A DNA stretch of 6,666 nt, from positions 1-6,666 of the forward strand of contig CALCHC010000143.1 in NCBI GenBank assembly GCA_937901335.1, in the 5' to 3' direction. A program made the position numbers and the translations under genes. How positions within the stretch are numbered: position 1 is the stretch's first letter; every line of letters begins with the position of its first letter. Shown here piece after piece: positions 5,139-6,666 of the stretch. The DNA comes from an uncultured Phascolarctobacterium sp. Lineage in GTDB: Bacteria > Bacillota > Negativicutes > Acidaminococcales > Acidaminococcaceae. The notes beneath the pieces are model-generated. The model searched no databases, was not told where the DNA came from, and worked only from the letters and a program-made list of their open reading frames with translations.

Positions 5139-6395
5139 ATGAATTATTACTCTATTGAAGAAATCGCAAGTATGTCTGGTTATAGCCAAAAGACTATTAG
5201 AAGACACATTGCTGCTAACAAATTAAATGCAGATAAAATTGGCAACTCTTATAGAATTACTGAACAAGATTATCACAGATGGATGCAATCTGATAAAAAA
5301 ATAGATGATGAATCTATTTTCTGCGGAGAAGTAGAGAAAGCTTCTTTAGCTGATGATGTTAATTGGATTGATATTACAGATGAATGGGTTTATGATGGTT
5401 GGTCTAATGTGAATCATCGCAACGGTTTGAATTTCATAGACTTGTTCTCCGGAGCAGGTGGATTGAGCTGTGGTTTGACTATGGCAGGTTTTACTCCAGT
5501 TGCTTCTGTTGAAATTATGCCTGAAGCAGTGGAAACTTATAAGTATAATTTCATTGAACAAAAGTTATTTGATGAAACCGTAGAAACAAGAGATATTCGT
5601 GTTGATGAAGTAAAAGAAAATCTTTACGCATCTGTAGAAGGTAAGCATATTGATTTAATTGTTGGTGGATTCCCATGCCAAGGTTTTAGTATGGCAGGAC
5701 ACCGTGTAGTTGCTGACCCTAGAAATAGTTTGTATCTTGAAATGCTTGACATAGTTAAAAGATTGCAACCTGATTTTGTTGTGATGGAAAATGTTGAAGG
5801 CTTACGTTCTATGTTGAATGGTAAGGTAGAAGCTAAAATCATCAGCGATTATAAAGAAGCTGGCTATGATATCAATGTTACTGTTCTTAACAGTGCTGAT
5901 TATGGTGTTCCTCAAATCAGAAGAAGGGTTATTTTCATTGGTAACAGACACGGATTGAAAAACTATCATCCGCAACCGATGTTTACACCTGAGATATATA
6001 ATACTTTAGGCGAAGGCATTAAACGTTTTATGTTTATGCCTGAAAATAAAAGGATTAACCATATTTTTACAAAGCATACTCCGGAAATGATTAAGAAGAT
6101 TAGTGAAGTTCCCGAAGGTAAGAGCTTGTATGGAAATTACTCTGATGCTTGGAAAAAATCTCCTTGGGATAAACCGTCTTGCACTGTTAAAGAAAATCAT
6201 GGCGGTGTAAACTTACATCCCAAACTAAATAGAGTTCTTACTCCGAGAGAACTGGCTGCGTTACAATCTTTCCCTGATGATTTTATTTTCAAAGGGAATA
6301 AAAAATGGCAGTTGGTTCAAATTGGCAACGCTGTTCCTCCGCTTCTTGGTAAAGCGATTGGTTTGGCAGTAAAAAAAGCGATGGATGAAAAATAA
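5139..6395 (+). CDS. C5-cytosine DNA methyltransferase with N-terminal excisionase-type HTH
   Basis: A 418-residue protein that methylates cytosine C5 in a specific DNA site using S-adenosylmethionine. Residues about 1-52 form a helix-turn-helix of the excisionase/MerR-like type: YSIEEIASMSGYSQKTIRRH, then a KIGNSYRITEQDYHRWM wing and helix. After an acidic linker the C5-MTase motifs appear in order: I, FIDLFSGAGG (99-108); IV, GGFPCQGFS with catalytic C180; VI, E217-N218-V219; VIII, Q259-x-R261-x-R263; IX, LTPRELAALQSFP (367-379); X, QIGNAVPP (394-401). The roughly 100 residues between VIII and IX hold the target recognition region, with GNYSDAWKKSPWDKPS and TVKENHGG segments; the recognised sequence cannot be read from it. 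No key residue is missing. The adjacent vsr fits an m5C-forming enzyme. The HTH may let it regulate itself, as the N-terminal extensions of M.SsoII and M.EcoRII do. AGA codons and AT content are higher than in metG, suggesting transfer. It could be a solitary enzyme or half of a restriction-modification system. Confidence 0.96.
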   Translation: MNYYSIEEIASMSGYSQKTIRRHIAANKLNADKIGNSYRITEQDYHRWMQSDKKIDDESIFCGEVEKASLADDVNWIDITDEWVYDGWSNVNHRNGLNFIDLFSGAGGLSCGLTMAGFTPVASVEIMPEAVETYKYNFIEQKLFDETVETRDIRVDEVKENLYASVEGKHIDLIVGGFPCQGFSMAGHRVVADPRNSLYLEMLDIVKRLQPDFVVMENVEGLRSMLNGKVEAKIISDYKEAGYDINVTVLNSADYGVPQIRRRVIFIGNRHGLKNYHPQPMFTPEIYNTLGEGIKRFMFMPENKRINHIFTKHTPEMIKKISEVPEGKSLYGNYSDAWKKSPWDKPSCTVKENHGGVNLHPKLNRVLTPRELAALQSFPDDFIFKGNKKWQLVQIGNAVPPLLGKAIGLAVKKAMDEK

Positions 6396-6399
6396 AACT

Positions 6400-6431
6400 A
6401 AAACCCGAAGCAGTGATTTGCTTCGGGTTTT
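6400..6431. terminator. Bidirectional rho-independent terminator between convergent genes
   Basis: A perfect 13-bp stem (AAAACCCGAAGCA 6400-6412 with TGCTTCGGGTTTT 6419-6431) encloses a 6-base loop. On the + strand it ends in TTTT-GTATT; on the minus strand the stem is followed by AGTTTTATTTTT. It therefore can serve both the methyltransferase and the minus-strand gene, whose stop lies only a few bases beyond it. Confidence 0.9.
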
Positions 6432-6434
6432 GTA

Positions 6435-6666
6435 TTAGTTATTATTTTTGTGAGCAGTAATTACTTTTTCTAGATTCATCATATTAAATCTGAATTTGAA
6501 AGTAGAACGTGCTTTGTGAACTTGGAACTCACCAATGGAAATACCATCGTATTTTAAAGTATTGCTTTCGTTCCAATCTAGGATGGACGGTTTAGAAAAA
6601 CTGAATTTTTCAGGATCCCATACCATGGATTTTGCAAAGTCTGCATCAAAGATTTTATAGTTGTAT
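6435..6666 (-). CDS. C-terminal end of an unidentified protein (partial), possibly a restriction endonuclease
   Basis: On the minus strand the frame is open from the window edge (first complete codon at 6665-6663) to TAA at 6437-6435, giving 76 residues of a protein whose start lies outside. The in-frame ATG at 6626 is not a convincing start: it has no clear ribosome binding site, and reading continues upstream of it without a stop. The segment looks like genuine protein, with alternating hydrophobic and charged residues and a distinctive basic stretch GEFQVHKARSTFKFRF, followed by NMMNLEKVI. I do not recognise the family. A late Glu-x-Gln-x-His patch with a basic FRF strand is reminiscent of the ends of some type II restriction enzymes, and lying tail-to-tail with a DNA methyltransferase behind a shared terminator suits a restriction partner. 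That identity is inference only. Base composition matches the AT-rich cassette rather than the housekeeping genes. Confidence 0.6.
   Translation of the reverse strand, partial: YNYKIFDADFAKSMVWDPEKFSFSKPSILDWNESNTLKYDGISIGEFQVHKARSTFKFRFNMMNLEKVITAHKNNN

Noticed and set aside
6435..6626. A complete 63-residue minus-strand protein starting at ATG 6626.
   Set aside because: The frame continues open upstream to the window edge with protein-like sequence and there is no ribosome binding site, so it is treated as the end of a longer gene.

Overview
The window looks like a chromosomal segment of a Bacillota bacterium. Three things point there. The order rsmI-metG-tatD matches the housekeeping cluster of Bacillus subtilis (yabC-metS-yabD). 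The ribosome binding sites are strong GGAGG types. The methionyl-tRNA synthetase is the form with a C-terminal tRNA-binding domain. A secreted S58 peptidase with a short Lys-rich, Met/Ala-rich signal peptide would suit a Negativicutes (two-membrane) host, but that is a guess from general resemblance. No rRNA, tRNA, CRISPR array or insertion sequence is visible, and no gene-free stretch exceeds 300 bases; the longest gap is about 155 bases, between tatD and the S58 gene.

Region 1 (1-2957) is a compact housekeeping operon on the + strand. It holds the last 61 codons of rsmI (16S rRNA 2'-O-methyltransferase), metG overlapping it by ATGA, and tatD one base after metG. A clean rho-independent terminator ends it. 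Region 2 (about 2972-4164) is a single-gene unit with its own promoter and terminator. It encodes an exported, probably self-cleaving P1/S58 (DmpA/NylC-like) aminopeptidase-type hydrolase.

Region 3 (about 4165-6431) is visibly more AT-rich and uses more AGA and TTT/AAT codons than region 1, which suggests an acquired cassette. It encodes a NudG/MutT-like Nudix hydrolase, a Vsr-type mismatch endonuclease, and a C5-cytosine DNA methyltransferase whose N-terminus carries an excisionase-type helix-turn-helix. The methyltransferase has its own promoter and a very short leader. A long perfect hairpin (6400-6431) sits between it and a convergent minus-strand gene whose last 76 codons reach the window edge; this could be the partner restriction enzyme.

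A coherent reading of region 3 is a 5-methylcytosine management module. The methyltransferase makes m5C and may regulate its own promoter through its HTH. Vsr repairs the T:G mismatches left by m5C deamination. The Nudix enzyme may remove 5-methyl-dCTP or damaged dCTP from the nucleotide pool. The first two roles follow from known families; the Nudix role and the autoregulation are inferences.
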